Origin: Paenibacillus sp. PastM-3
Lineage (GTDB): Bacteria > Bacillota > Bacilli > Paenibacillales > Paenibacillaceae
Reading direction: 5' to 3'
NCBI RefSeq assembly: GCF_029893965.1
Contig: NZ_JARXXP010000021.1
Span: 1 to 64,000, forward strand
Length of the DNA: 64,000 nt
This document shows, piece after piece, positions 16,179-25,396 of the stretch; position 1 is the first letter of the stretch, and every line of letters starts with the position of its first letter. The notes beneath the pieces were generated by a model. It made no database searches. It worked only from the letters and a program-made list of their open reading frames with translations, and was not told the DNA's origin. The position numbers and the translations under genes are program-made.

Positions 16179-18629
16179 TTAACCCACTACAATATTTACG
16201 AGCTTGCCGGGTACTGCAATGATTTTACGGACCGTTTTGCCGTCAACAGCGGCTTTAACGTTCGGCAGGGCCAGTGCATGCTCTTCCATTTCCTGCTTGC
16301 CCATATCTGCCGCCACCAGTGCGCGCTGTACAATTTTGCCGTTCACCTGTACAACAATTTCCACTTCAGCATCTACTGTCCAGGCTTCATCGTAAGCCGG
16401 CCATGGAACATAGCTGATGCTTCCCTCATGTCCAAGCAGCTGCCACAGCTCTTCAGCAATGTGCGGTGCCAGCGGCGACAGCATCTGCACAAAGTGCTCT
16501 GCCGCTTCCTGGGACAAGGTCTCCTGCTTGTAGGCATCGTTGATGAAGATCATCAGCTGGCTGATTGCCGTATTGAAGCGCAAGCCTTCGAAGTCCTCGC
16601 CGACCTTTTTCAGCGTTTTGTGCCAGGTGCGTTTGAACTCGTCGGTTCCGCCGTCAGCCGTAATCTTGCTGCTCAGGCTGCCGTCCTCATTCACGAACAG
16701 GCGCCATACGCGGGACAGGAAGCGGTGTACGCCTTCCACGCCTTTTTCATTCCACGGCTTGGTTGCTTCCAGCGGCCCCATGAACATTTCATATACACGC
16801 AGGGTATCTGCGCCGTAAGCCTCCACGATTTCGTCCGGGTTGATAACATTACCGCGCGATTTACTCATCTTCTCGTTGTTATTCCCCAGGATCATCCCCT
16901 GGTTAACCAGCTTGTGGAACGGCTCCTTCGTATCCACTACGCCGATATCGTACAGTACCTTGTGCCAGAAGCGGGCATACAGCAGGTGAAGCACCGCATG
17001 CTCGGCACCGCCGATGTACAGGTCAACCGGCAGCCACTGCTTCTGCTTCTCCGGCGAGCACAGCTCTTTATCATTATGCGGATCGATATAACGCAGGTAG
17101 TACCAGCAGCTGCCGGCCCATTGCGGCATTGTATTGGTCTCACGGCGGGCTTTCATACCGGTCTCCGGATCAACGGTTTCCACCCATTCGGTTACGTTTG
17201 CCAGCGGGGATTCACCGGTGCCAGAAGGCTTGATGGCGTCAACGTCCGGCAGCATCAGCGGCAGCTGATCTACTGGGACCGTCTTCATTGTGCCGTCTTC
17301 CAGATGCAGAATCGGAATCGGCTCACCCCAGTAGCGCTGGCGGCTGAACAGCCAGTCACGCAGGCGGTAGGTCACCTTGCCTTTGCCGCTGCCCTGCTCC
17401 TCCAGCCAGGAGATCATTTTGGCCATAGCTTCCTTGTTGTCCAGCCCGTTCAGGAAATCAGAGTTCACATGCGGGCCGTCGCCGCTGTATGCCTCTTCCT
17501 CGACATCGCCGCCCTGCACCACTTCAATGATGTCCAGGCCGAACTGCTTGGCGAATTCCCAGTCACGGGTATCATGGCCCGGAACTGCCATAATCGCCCC
17601 GGTTCCGTAGCCGGCGAGTACATAATCAGCAATCCAGATTGGCACTTTAGCGCCGTTGACCGGATTAATGGCATACGCCCCGGTGAATACGCCGCTTTTT
17701 TCTTTTGCCAGATCCGTACGCTCCAGATCGCTCTTGCGGGCTGCCTTGTCACGGTATTCCGCTACAGCAGCAGCCTGTGCTTCCGTTGTAATCACATCCA
17801 CCAGCTTGTGCTCCGGTGCCAGGACACAGTAGCTCGCACCGAACAATGTATCCGGGCGGGTAGTGAATACTTCCAGGCTTGCATCATGGCCGTCAATCGC
17901 AAAGTGGACTTCCGCGCCGGTGGATTTGCCGATCCAGTTGCGCTGCATATCCTTGATGCTCTCTTCCCAGTCCAGCTCATCCAGGTCCTCGAGCAGGCGT
18001 TCCGCGTACTCGGTAATTTTCAGAATCCACTGGCGCATCGGTCTGCGCACAACAGGGTGGCCGCCGCGTTCGCTTTTACCGTCGATAACTTCTTCATTCG
18101 CAAGTACCGTTCCCAGCGCTTCACACCAGTTCACCGATACTTCGGCAACATAAGCCAGACCGCGGTTATACAGCTGGATAAAAATCCACTGGGTCCATTT
18201 GTAATATTCCGGATCCGTTGTACTGATCTCGCGGTCCCAGTCATAGGAGAAGCCCAGCGATTTGATCTGGCGGCGGAAGTTATCGATGTTCTTAAAGGTA
18301 ATGTCACGCGGATGCTGCCCCGTATCCATCGCATACTGCTCTGCAGGAAGGCCGAAGGCATCCCAGCCCATCGGATGAAGCACATTGTAGCCGCGCATCC
18401 GCTTGTAGCGGGAGATAATATCTGTCGCTGTGTAACCTTCCGGATGGCCTACATGCAGGCCTGCTCCCGAAGGATACGGGAACATATCCAGCGCATAAAA
18501 TTTCGGTCTGTCCGCATCTTCACCTGTCTTGAAGGTTTTGTTCTCGTCCCAGAACTTCTGCCATTTCGGCTCGATGGTCTGGGCACGGTAGCCGGCTCCG
18601 GCTGCTGTGCTTGTTTGGTTTTCGCTCAT
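16179..18629 (-). CDS. leuS: Leucyl-tRNA synthetase
   Basis: An 816-residue class I synthetase that charges tRNA-Leu. The HIGH-type motif appears as [15 protein letters not shown] near residue 50, and the KMSKS loop as [10 protein letters not shown] near 585. The CP1 editing domain lies between, with TTRPDTLFG and the discriminating [12 protein letters not shown] segment. A C-terminal anticodon-binding domain and a small terminal domain complete the protein, at normal length. The ATG at 18629 follows GGAGG by about eleven bases. A T-box leader with a CTC specifier precedes the gene. Confidence 0.98.
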   Translation of the reverse strand: MSENQTSTAAGAGYRAQTIEPKWQKFWDENKTFKTGEDADRPKFYALDMFPYPSGAGLHVGHPEGYTATDIISRYKRMRGYNVLHPMGWDAFGLPAEQYAMDTGQHPRDITFKNIDNFRRQIKSLGFSYDWDREISTTDPEYYKWTQWIFIQLYNRGLAYVAEVSVNWCEALGTVLANEEVIDGKSERGGHPVVRRPMRQWILKITEYAERLLEDLDELDWEESIKDMQRNWIGKSTGAEVHFAIDGHDASLEVFTTRPDTLFGASYCVLAPEHKLVDVITTEAQAAAVAEYRDKAARKSDLERTDLAKEKSGVFTGAYAINPVNGAKVPIWIADYVLAGYGTGAIMAVPGHDTRDWEFAKQFGLDIIEVVQGGDVEEEAYSGDGPHVNSDFLNGLDNKEAMAKMISWLEEQGSGKGKVTYRLRDWLFSRQRYWGEPIPILHLEDGTMKTVPVDQLPLMLPDVDAIKPSGTGESPLANVTEWVETVDPETGMKARRETNTMPQWAGSCWYYLRYIDPHNDKELCSPEKQKQWLPVDLYIGGAEHAVLHLLYARFWHKVLYDIGVVDTKEPFHKLVNQGMILGNNNEKMSKSRGNVINPDEIVEAYGADTLRVYEMFMGPLEATKPWNEKGVEGVHRFLSRVWRLFVNEDGSLSSKITADGGTDEFKRTWHKTLKKVGEDFEGLRFNTAISQLMIFINDAYKQETLSQEAAEHFVQMLSPLAPHIAEELWQLLGHEGSISYVPWPAYDEAWTVDAEVEIVVQVNGKIVQRALVAADMGKQEMEEHALALPNVKAAVDGKTVRKIIAVPGKLVNIVVG

Positions 18630-18665
18630 TTCTCATTTTCCTCCTCGGAGTCCTACTGACTGTAA

Positions 18666-18980
18666 CAAAAAAACCTCCCATCCCCAGCGTATAAACGCTA
18701 GGGACGAGAGGTCTGAATTCCCGTGGTACCACCCTAGTTAGCAGCCGGACATGCTATGTCTGCCGCTCACTTTGACACCCTCTATCGGGGGTGAGCCGAC
18801 GGCGGTTCACACACTGGCCTGCAATTGATCAATTACAGAACCCTGCGGCTTGCGCCATTACTCCGAGGTGAGTTCATCCGCTTCGTTAACCGGCTTGCAC
18901 CTGTACACCGGCTCTCTGAGCTAACGTCCAGCGAACTAATACTCCTCATCATCGATAACGATTTGGTGAAGCAAATATTA
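18666..18980 (-). promoter_or_regulatory. T-box riboswitch of leuS, leucine specifier
   Basis: On the minus strand the leader shows the T-box core GGGTGGTACCACGGG (plus 18722-18736), the stem I landmarks CAGAGAGCCGG and GTGCAAGCCGG, and a terminator stem CCTCTCGTCCC/GGGGATGGGAGG followed by seven T (18667-18711). The specifier loop reads GATGAA-CTC-ACCTCGGAG, giving the Leu codon CTC at 18870-18872. Uncharged tRNA-Leu would stabilise the antiterminator and allow leuS transcription. Confidence 0.95.
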
Positions 18981-18986
18981 CACAAT

Positions 18987-19016
18987 ATTATATACAAATT
19001 ATTTGCCGATAGTCAA
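18987..19016 (-). promoter_or_regulatory. Promoter of the leuS T-box transcript
   Basis: TTGACT (19011-19016 on the complement) and TATAAT (18987-18992) are separated by 18 bases, immediately upstream of the T-box and just beyond the stop of the AI-2E gene. Confidence 0.8.
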
Positions 19017-19029
19017 CGTTTTTACCGCC

Positions 19030-20097
19030 CTAAATCGGCTTGCGCCGGATATAGTAGGTAAACAGGTGCTGAATCACGACTTTCCCGGCGGCAAAGACCG
19101 GCACTGCGAGAATTAATCCGATCATTCCGGCAACTTCGCCGCCGACCAGCAGGGCAAAAATAATCAGCAGCGGATGCAGATGCAGCCTCCGTCCTACAAC
19201 CTGGGGAGAGATGACATTGCTCTCCAGCATCTGGCACAGCGTATTTACAACCGCCACCAGCAGCACAAGCCGAATTGAGATTGTCGTGGCCATCACGATC
19301 GCCGGGGCAGCCCCGAGAAACGGGCCCATGTAGGGGACGATGTTAAATACAGCCACCACGCAGGCAAACAGCAAAGCGTAAGGCATGCCCACAATCACGT
19401 AGCCGATATAAGCCAGCACGCCGATAATGAGGCAGACGAGAAACTGTCCGCGGATGTAATTGCCCAGCGCATCATCAATGTCCTTCAATAGCTTGACAAT
19501 CGATCTGCGGCGGGAGCGGGGCAGACAGGATACCACCGTCCGTTCAAACACATCGAAATCCTTCAGGATATAGAACACCAGAAACGGCACGATAAACGCA
19601 TTGAACAGAACCCCGATCGTAGATCCGATATTATCGAGAAAATGGGAGATGCCCCCGGCCAGCCGGTTCTCCAGCTGATAAAACCAGTTGTTCATCCCTG
19701 TCTCCACCCCCGGCGGGATCAGTCTGGTATTCATGCTGCGCATCAGCCCCTGGGCGTGCAGGGTCATTTCCGGCAAATGCTCATTCAGCTCCTCAAGCTG
19801 CTCAATAAACATCGGAATCAGGTTGATGGCGATCACAGCAAGCGTGGTCAGGAATACCGTATAAATCAGCAGCACCGCCACACTGCGCGGCATCTTCCGG
19901 CCGGCCAGCATGCTGACCACCGGGTTCAGAACGTAAGATATAATCATGGCAGCCAGAAACGGCGCCAGGATGGCTTTTAAGAACACAAAAATCCCTTGCA
20001 GCATCGGACGGAGCAGCCAGACAAAGTATAGAATAATCAGGGTCAGCAGCACTCCGATCATCCAGCGGAACCCTTTACTTTTGGACCATTGCTCCAT
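19030..20097 (-). CDS. AI-2E family membrane transporter/permease
   Basis: A 355-residue integral membrane protein. About seven or eight hydrophobic helices are visible: a pair at the N-terminus, one at about 75-95, then a hydrophilic segment to about 150, and a cluster from 155 to the end. The AI-2E (UPF0118) hallmarks PFLVFYILKD and NIVPYMGPFLGAAPA are present. Members include autoinducer-2 exporters and Na+/H+ antiporters, so the substrate is not certain. It is a single gene that runs towards the leuS promoter. Confidence 0.88.
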   Translation of the reverse strand: MEQWSKSKGFRWMIGVLLTLIILYFVWLLRPMLQGIFVFLKAILAPFLAAMIISYVLNPVVSMLAGRKMPRSVAVLLIYTVFLTTLAVIAINLIPMFIEQLEELNEHLPEMTLHAQGLMRSMNTRLIPPGVETGMNNWFYQLENRLAGGISHFLDNIGSTIGVLFNAFIVPFLVFYILKDFDVFERTVVSCLPRSRRRSIVKLLKDIDDALGNYIRGQFLVCLIIGVLAYIGYVIVGMPYALLFACVVAVFNIVPYMGPFLGAAPAIVMATTISIRLVLLVAVVNTLCQMLESNVISPQVVGRRLHLHPLLIIFALLVGGEVAGMIGLILAVPVFAAGKVVIQHLFTYYIRRKPI

Positions 20098-20258
20098 GTT
20101 ACCCCTCCTATCCGATTCACTCTGAGCAAGCAGGCAATATCAGTATGTGTGGGAGAGCGGCGAAATACTCTTGTCCCCCATGCAAAACATTGTTTTTTTG
20201 TTATTCCGCTCCGGAAGTTGGTATAGCTGCCTGAAGGGGCATTGGCTAAAATACATAT

Positions 20259-20273
20259 TGTAAAACGCTTTCA
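20259..20273 (+). promoter_or_regulatory. Possible CcpA (cre-like) site before the first lichenase
   Basis: TGTAAAACGCTTTCA resembles a catabolite-responsive element; its right half (CGCTTTCA) is perfect and the left half carries one extra base. It ends about 20 bases before the ATG at 20294. Glucose repression of a beta-glucanase would make sense, but the match is imperfect. Confidence 0.35.
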
Positions 20274-20293
20274 CTTTAAGGAGGGATGTATTA

Positions 20294-21016
20294 ATGAACA
20301 GGTTATTCAAAAGTTGTGTTGCTTGTCTCGTTCTGCTGCTCACGGGAATTCTCGCAGGGTCACCGGCCGTTTCTGCAGCCACTGTCTTTGATGAGCCCCT
20401 GACCTACTTTAATTCCGCAACCTGGCAGAAAGCAGACGGCTACTCCAATGGCGGAATGTTTAACTGCACCTGGCGCGCCGGCAATATCTCCTTTACAAGC
20501 GGCGGACAGCTTCGCCTGGCACTGACCAGCCCCAGCACCAACAAGTTTGACGGCGCAGAACTGCGGTCCGTATACAAATACGGATACGGTAAGTATGAGG
20601 TTAGCATGAAACCGGCAAAAAACAGCGGAATTGTCTCATCCTTTTTCACCTATACCGGTCCCTCCGACGGGAATCCATGGGATGAAATTGATATCGAGTT
20701 TCTGGGCAAGGATACAACCAAGGTTCAATTCAATTATTACACCAACGGGGTCGGAGGCCATGAAAAAATCGTAGATCTTGGCTTTGATGCATCCCAAGGC
20801 TATCATACTTATGCTTTTGACTGGCAGCCAGGGTACATTAAGTGGTATGTGGACGGAGCACTGAAGCATACGGCGACCAGCAATATCCCGTCACACGCCG
20901 GCAAAATCATGATGAACCTCTGGAACGGAACAGGTGTAGACTCCTGGCTGGGTTCATATAACGGGGCTAATCCGCTATACGCCTATTATGATTGGTTAAA
21001 GTATACCGGTAACTAG
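20294..21016 (+). CDS. Secreted GH16 beta-1,3-1,4-glucanase (lichenase)
   Basis: A 240-residue extracellular endoglucanase that cuts mixed-linkage beta-glucan (lichenan). A Sec signal peptide is seen with a VSAA-T cleavage region near residues 28-32. The catalytic motif is [11 protein letters not shown] (the two Glu act as nucleophile and acid/base), preceded by [13 protein letters not shown] and followed by WYVDGALKH and [10 protein letters not shown]. Length and motifs match Bacillus/Paenibacillus lichenases. AAGGAGGG lies eight bases before the ATG. A second GH16 gene follows 116 bases downstream on the same strand. Confidence 0.95.
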   Translation: MNRLFKSCVACLVLLLTGILAGSPAVSAATVFDEPLTYFNSATWQKADGYSNGGMFNCTWRAGNISFTSGGQLRLALTSPSTNKFDGAELRSVYKYGYGKYEVSMKPAKNSGIVSSFFTYTGPSDGNPWDEIDIEFLGKDTTKVQFNYYTNGVGGHEKIVDLGFDASQGYHTYAFDWQPGYIKWYVDGALKHTATSNIPSHAGKIMMNLWNGTGVDSWLGSYNGANPLYAYYDWLKYTGN

Positions 21017-21132
21017 TAAGGGAATAGAGCCTTAACCTTTAGAAATTGTTATTCAGCTTGACACATTGGTATGGCGGCAGTACCCGTCATTAAGTACGAT
21101 AATAGCAAGAAAAGAATACAGGAGGAACCGCA

Positions 21133-21888
21133 TTGATACGCAGGAAGTACATGAAAACGCTGGCAGCAGTGGTGGCTCTTACATCGCTAGTTGTTGGCAT
21201 TAAAGCCATCACTTCATCTTCATCCAAATCCGCCGCAGGGAGTGTGGGGGACGATTTCACAAGGTTTAACGAAGAGTTCTGGAAAAAAACAGACGGATAC
21301 TCCAACGGCTCTATGTTCAACTGCACCTGGAGTGAAAAAAACATCACCTTCAGCGATGACGGTCAGATGATTCTTTCACTCACAAGCCCTGCATCCGGCG
21401 AATTTTATGGTGCGGAGTACCGTTCGCTTGAGAAGTACGGTTATGGATTGTATGAAATCCGGATGAAGCCGGCCGTTAACCCCGGAATCGTCTCCTCCTT
21501 CTTCACCTATACCGGCCCCTCGGAGGATGAGCCCTGGGATGAAATTGATATTGAATTCCTGGGGAAGAACACGCGGCAGGTACAGTTCAATTATTTCACT
21601 AACGGTGTTGGCGAGCATGAGCAGGTAATTGAGCTTGACTTTGATGCTGCAGAAGAATTTCACTGGTACGGCTTTGAGTGGAAAAAGGATGCGATCACCT
21701 GGTATATCGACGGACGCCCTGTTCACACGGCAACCGAGAATATCCCCTCTACTCCCGGGCGGATCATGATGAATCTCTGGAACGGAACAGGTGTAGATTC
21801 CTGGCTTGAGCCTTATGACGGCAAAACCCCGCTCCATGCTTACTATGACCAGTTCCGCTATACTCCGGATAAATCGTCGGATAAGTAA
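21133..21888 (+). CDS. Second GH16 lichenase-like glucanase, tandem paralogue
   Basis: A 251-residue paralogue of the preceding enzyme, sharing [40 protein letters not shown] and [14 protein letters not shown]. The catalytic pair is intact. The start is TTG 21133, since AGGAGG lies seven to eight bases upstream; ATG 21151 has a poorly spaced site. The N-terminus has a hydrophobic stretch (LAAVVALTSLVVGI) but no clear Ala-x-Ala cleavage site, so it may stay membrane-anchored. It is more acidic than its neighbour. Tandem duplication followed by divergence is the likely history. Confidence 0.9.
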   Translation: MIRRKYMKTLAAVVALTSLVVGIKAITSSSSKSAAGSVGDDFTRFNEEFWKKTDGYSNGSMFNCTWSEKNITFSDDGQMILSLTSPASGEFYGAEYRSLEKYGYGLYEIRMKPAVNPGIVSSFFTYTGPSEDEPWDEIDIEFLGKNTRQVQFNYFTNGVGEHEQVIELDFDAAEEFHWYGFEWKKDAITWYIDGRPVHTATENIPSTPGRIMMNLWNGTGVDSWLEPYDGKTPLHAYYDQFRYTPDKSSDK

Positions 21889-21908
21889 TCAATCCGGTGC
21901 TTATCCGA

Positions 21909-21940
21909 CAAGAAACCGCCTTGTTCAAGGCGGTTTCTTG
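21909..21940. terminator. Bidirectional terminator
   Basis: A perfect 15-bp stem (CAAGAAACCGCCTTG and its complement) with a two-base loop, lying between the converging GH16 gene and the solute-binding protein gene. Confidence 0.9.
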
Positions 21941-21951
21941 TCCTGTGGCAC

Positions 21952-23532
21952 TCATGGTCTGCTCCGGTCCCAGGCATTGATTTCCGAGGTTTCGGCCAAA
22001 CCTCCGTATGCCTTCCATTTATTAACGAATTCATCGAATTCCCCGATGCCGCTGTCCGCAAAGATCATTTTTAGAAAGCTTTTTTGTTCCAGCTTTTTCA
22101 GCAGTTCCCCGCTGCTCTTCATGGTCCTGGTCGGGGGGCCTGTAAACTGCTCTTTGCGGGAGGCCTCCTTCTGGGCCAGCAGCACAGGGGCAATATCCAC
22201 CGGAATTTCCTTAACAACTTCGGAAGGAATTCTCGCGCCGTCGAAGGTCAGCGTATAGGAGGCGACCCGGATGCCCCCCAGCGGCAGGGCAGAGGGATTT
22301 ATAGTCGGCTTACCGTCAACCATGGTCCAGTCATAGCCCTCGGCAAGACCGTTGGCGAACTCGCCGGTTGAGGTAGCGTAATAATCAAACAAATAATTCT
22401 GATAGGTGAAAAAGATCTCAGGATTCTTCATTTTCTTGTTGATCAGAATAGCGCCATTGACTGGCAGGGTGCCTCTTCGCATTACGGTTCCGTCCGGCCC
22501 TGAAGGAATGGCGACCGCCCGGATTCTTGCCTCGGGGTCTGCATCGGTCAGGGAGGACAGGGGCCAGCCGCGCATCCAGTAAGGCCCGGCTATTATTCCT
22601 GCCTTGCCGGAGACGAACAAATTAGCAGCGCCTTCTTCATCAAGCCAGGCACTGTCGCCGGATAAATATCCTTGCTGCACCCAGTGCTTCATCAGCGAGA
22701 CTGCTTGCTGGGCGCCGGGCTGTACAGAGCCATATTGTAATGTTCCGTCGCTCATGCGGTTCCATTGCTCCGGAACCGTACCGAATGCACCGAAAATCCA
22801 GCTGCTGTCCCCCATCCAGGTATTAGGGCCGTTACGGAAAGCTACAGATAAACCGTAGGTATCCTTTGCCCCGTTACCATCAGGATCGCGGTTAACAAAG
22901 GCAAACATGACCTTTTCCAGTTCCTCCAGTGTGCGCGGTGCTGCCATATGGAGCTTGTCCAGCCAATCCTGCCGGATCCAGAGCAGCGGATCGGAATTAT
23001 ATTCATAATCCATAATGGGAATTGCATACTTGGAGCCGTTGCGCATAAAGGCATTCCACACCGAACTGTCTTCGGCTACAGCCTTCTTCCAGGTATCGGA
23101 GGCATACCGTTCAAATAAGCTGCCTACCTCCATGAATTGCCCGGAATCGATCAGCTCCTGGATAATGTCGGCATCCCTCGTTGTTACAACATCAGGCATA
23201 TTGCCCTTTGCCAGTTCAAGCCTCAGCTTATTGGCATAGGTTTCTGAGGTGCCTGAGATGGTCCACAAATAACGGATGCGGATGCCCAGACGGTTCTCGG
23301 TCCAGATGGTATGCACGTTATGCTCAAGGCTCTCCCCCTTTTTAAAAATCAGATTGGGATTAACGGAGCCTACTGTATAAAGATCTACAGGAGGATCATA
23401 TTTGCCGAGCTTGATGTCGAATTTAGGCTCTTGGCCATCCGGTGAGGCCGGAGGGACGTTCTGGCCGGAGCTGATAAAGGAACAGCCCGACAATGCCAGC
23501 AGTGCCGCCAGCAGTAATACATTCATTTTCAT
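21952..23532 (-). CDS. Extracellular solute-binding lipoprotein, orphan (LplA/YtcQ type)
   Basis: A 526-residue lipoprotein. The signal peptide ends in the lipobox LSGC (Cys17), followed by a family 1 sugar-binding fold typical of the large Paenibacillus binding proteins (NRDPDGNGAKDTYGLS, WIFGAFGTVPEQWN). No permease genes lie beside it. It is divergent from the YesM/YesN sensor pair, with 118 bases between the two starts. It may hand a ligand to the kinase as a co-sensor, or serve permeases elsewhere. The ligand is inferred to be a glucan-derived saccharide from context only. Confidence 0.85.
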   Translation of the reverse strand: MKMNVLLLAALLALSGCSFISSGQNVPPASPDGQEPKFDIKLGKYDPPVDLYTVGSVNPNLIFKKGESLEHNVHTIWTENRLGIRIRYLWTISGTSETYANKLRLELAKGNMPDVVTTRDADIIQELIDSGQFMEVGSLFERYASDTWKKAVAEDSSVWNAFMRNGSKYAIPIMDYEYNSDPLLWIRQDWLDKLHMAAPRTLEELEKVMFAFVNRDPDGNGAKDTYGLSVAFRNGPNTWMGDSSWIFGAFGTVPEQWNRMSDGTLQYGSVQPGAQQAVSLMKHWVQQGYLSGDSAWLDEEGAANLFVSGKAGIIAGPYWMRGWPLSSLTDADPEARIRAVAIPSGPDGTVMRRGTLPVNGAILINKKMKNPEIFFTYQNYLFDYYATSTGEFANGLAEGYDWTMVDGKPTINPSALPLGGIRVASYTLTFDGARIPSEVVKEIPVDIAPVLLAQKEASRKEQFTGPPTRTMKSSGELLKKLEQKSFLKMIFADSGIGEFDEFVNKWKAYGGLAETSEINAWDRSRP

Positions 23533-23650
23533 GAAAACACCTGCTTCTCGAAAATTACGGCGGGTCGAACAGATTGTATCACAAACCTGTTAAACACCGT
23601 GTGTTACAATTCTTTTTATTACAGCAAAAGTTTCGGAAAAGGATGATTGT

Positions 23651-25396
23651 ATGGTCAGGCGTGCGAATCTATTTGTCAAAATGGTTGCGATTCTGTTCTC
23701 CCTCATGTTAGTAACGCTCTTATTCTACGGCTTGTCGTACCGCAAGGATATCGGAGTCATTACAGACCAGATCAAAACAACCGATTTGAATCATCTGGAG
23801 TTTCTGACCCAGCAGATGGACAACAATATCAACCAGCTGGCAGGCAGCATGTATGCGCTTCAAAGAGATCCGACTATCCGGGACTATGAGCAGATTCAGC
23901 AGCTGGGCCACCTTATCGATCCCGCCCAGACCGTTATGACTGTGCTGGAGAAGCTTTCCCTGCAGACCAGCTCCAGCACGTGGGAGAACCGGATCGTCCT
24001 GTATAAGCCGCGCAGCGGTGAGACCCTGGGGTCAGATTCCTCGCTGTCATTCGATACCTCCATTCTGCAGAAGCCGCTGCAGCCGGGATGGGAATATATT
24101 CCCGAGGGCAAGGGCAGTAATGAAGCCGGCTTCCGTCTGCTCCTGTCCGATCCGCTCGAGGACAAAGGAAATCCCCGGCAGGCGGAGCTGCTGATGTCCA
24201 TGTATTTTCCCGTATCCAACATTGAGCGGATGTTCGATACGTACCAGTCGCAAAACAAAGGTGACACCTTCCTGTACCATCCGGCCTACGGGATCATTCT
24301 CTCCCGTCATACCGACAGGGAATTGGCCCGGCAGATCATTAAGGCCATGGAGCCTCTGGCTGGCCATGAGACTTCGGATATTTTCAACCTGAAGGAAGGC
24401 AGCTTTCTCGTCAGCTCAGTCCCGTCCTCGGCTGTTACCTGGCAGGTCATTCATTATTCGCCTCTAAAGCAGATTTTACAGCCTATCCAGAGCAGCCGTT
24501 TTACTTTTCTGACAGGTTCGGTCATCCTTTTGGTCATGAGTCTGCTGTTTTCCCTTCAGCTCTACCGCCAGGTGCAGCGTCCTGTAAGCCTCTTGCTGCG
24601 TTCGCTCAACAGAATGAAGGAAGGACGCTGGTCTACCCGGATTCATGCCAGGACCAATCCTGAGTTCACGATGCTTAACGAAGAATTCAATGAAATGGCG
24701 GAAAAGATACAAGCGCTGATTGAACAGGTCTATCTGGAGCAGCTCCAGGCCAAAGATGCCCACCTGAAGCAGCTTCAATCACAGATCAATCCGCATTTCC
24801 TCTATAACTGCCTGTTTTTTATCAAGAGCAAGGCCGTTGTCGGCGATACAGCTTCGGTAGAAGCCATGGCTCTTAATCTTGGAGAATATTACCGTTATAT
24901 CACCAGAGTCGACCATTCTCTTACAACGCTTGAGGATGAGCTGAAGCTGTTGGAGAATTATCTGGAGATTCAGAATCTAAGGAAACAGCGGATCTGTTAT
25001 ACGATGGATATCGCCGGTGAACTGCTGGGCATGCAGATCCCCCGGCTGCTGATTCAGCCCTTGGTCGAGAACAGCATTATTCACGGGATTGAGAAAAAAA
25101 TCGGACAGGGCTTCATCCGGATCACGGCCAGCCAAACGCCTTCCGCGGTTACGGTCACTGTAGAGGACAACGGAGCCGGTATGACCGGTGAGGCCATTGC
25201 CTCATTGCAGGCCAGACTGTCCGGACAGACACGCGAGGATGGAGGATGCGGCCTCTGGAACATCCAGCAGCGCCTTAAATATCACTATGGCAATTCCTCC
25301 GGCCTGCTGATCTCCTCCTCCCCTGACGGGGGACTAATAATCACTCTCTGTATGGAGAAGAAAGAGGAACACCATGCACCAAATTCTACTGGTTGA
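23651..25396 (+). CDS. YesM-type sensor histidine kinase
   Basis: A 581-residue membrane kinase. A first membrane helix lies at about 8-28, a large extracellular sensing domain at about 30-285, a second helix at about 288-308, and a HAMP linker to about 365. The His_kinase domain has QINPHFLYNCL with the phosphoacceptor His near 381, and the HATPase has LVENSIIHGIEKK plus EDNGAGM. This is the LytS/YesM group. It overlaps the response regulator by 23 bases, so the two are translated together. It is likely to sense extracellular saccharide, perhaps with the divergent binding protein. Confidence 0.93.
   Translation: MVRRANLFVKMVAILFSLMLVTLLFYGLSYRKDIGVITDQIKTTDLNHLEFLTQQMDNNINQLAGSMYALQRDPTIRDYEQIQQLGHLIDPAQTVMTVLEKLSLQTSSSTWENRIVLYKPRSGETLGSDSSLSFDTSILQKPLQPGWEYIPEGKGSNEAGFRLLLSDPLEDKGNPRQAELLMSMYFPVSNIERMFDTYQSQNKGDTFLYHPAYGIILSRHTDRELARQIIKAMEPLAGHETSDIFNLKEGSFLVSSVPSSAVTWQVIHYSPLKQILQPIQSSRFTFLTGSVILLVMSLLFSLQLYRQVQRPVSLLLRSLNRMKEGRWSTRIHARTNPEFTMLNEEFNEMAEKIQALIEQVYLEQLQAKDAHLKQLQSQINPHFLYNCLFFIKSKAVVGDTASVEAMALNLGEYYRYITRVDHSLTTLEDELKLLENYLEIQNLRKQRICYTMDIAGELLGMQIPRLLIQPLVENSIIHGIEKKIGQGFIRITASQTPSAVTVTVEDNGAGMTGEAIASLQARLSGQTREDGGCGLWNIQQRLKYHYGNSSGLLISSSPDGGLIITLCMEKKEEHHAPNSTG

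Noticed and set aside
16278-18659. A 793-codon open frame on the plus strand opposite leuS
   Set aside because: It mirrors the leuS gene completely; leuS has all synthetase motifs, a ribosome site and a T-box leader. The antisense frame is a by-product of codon bias.
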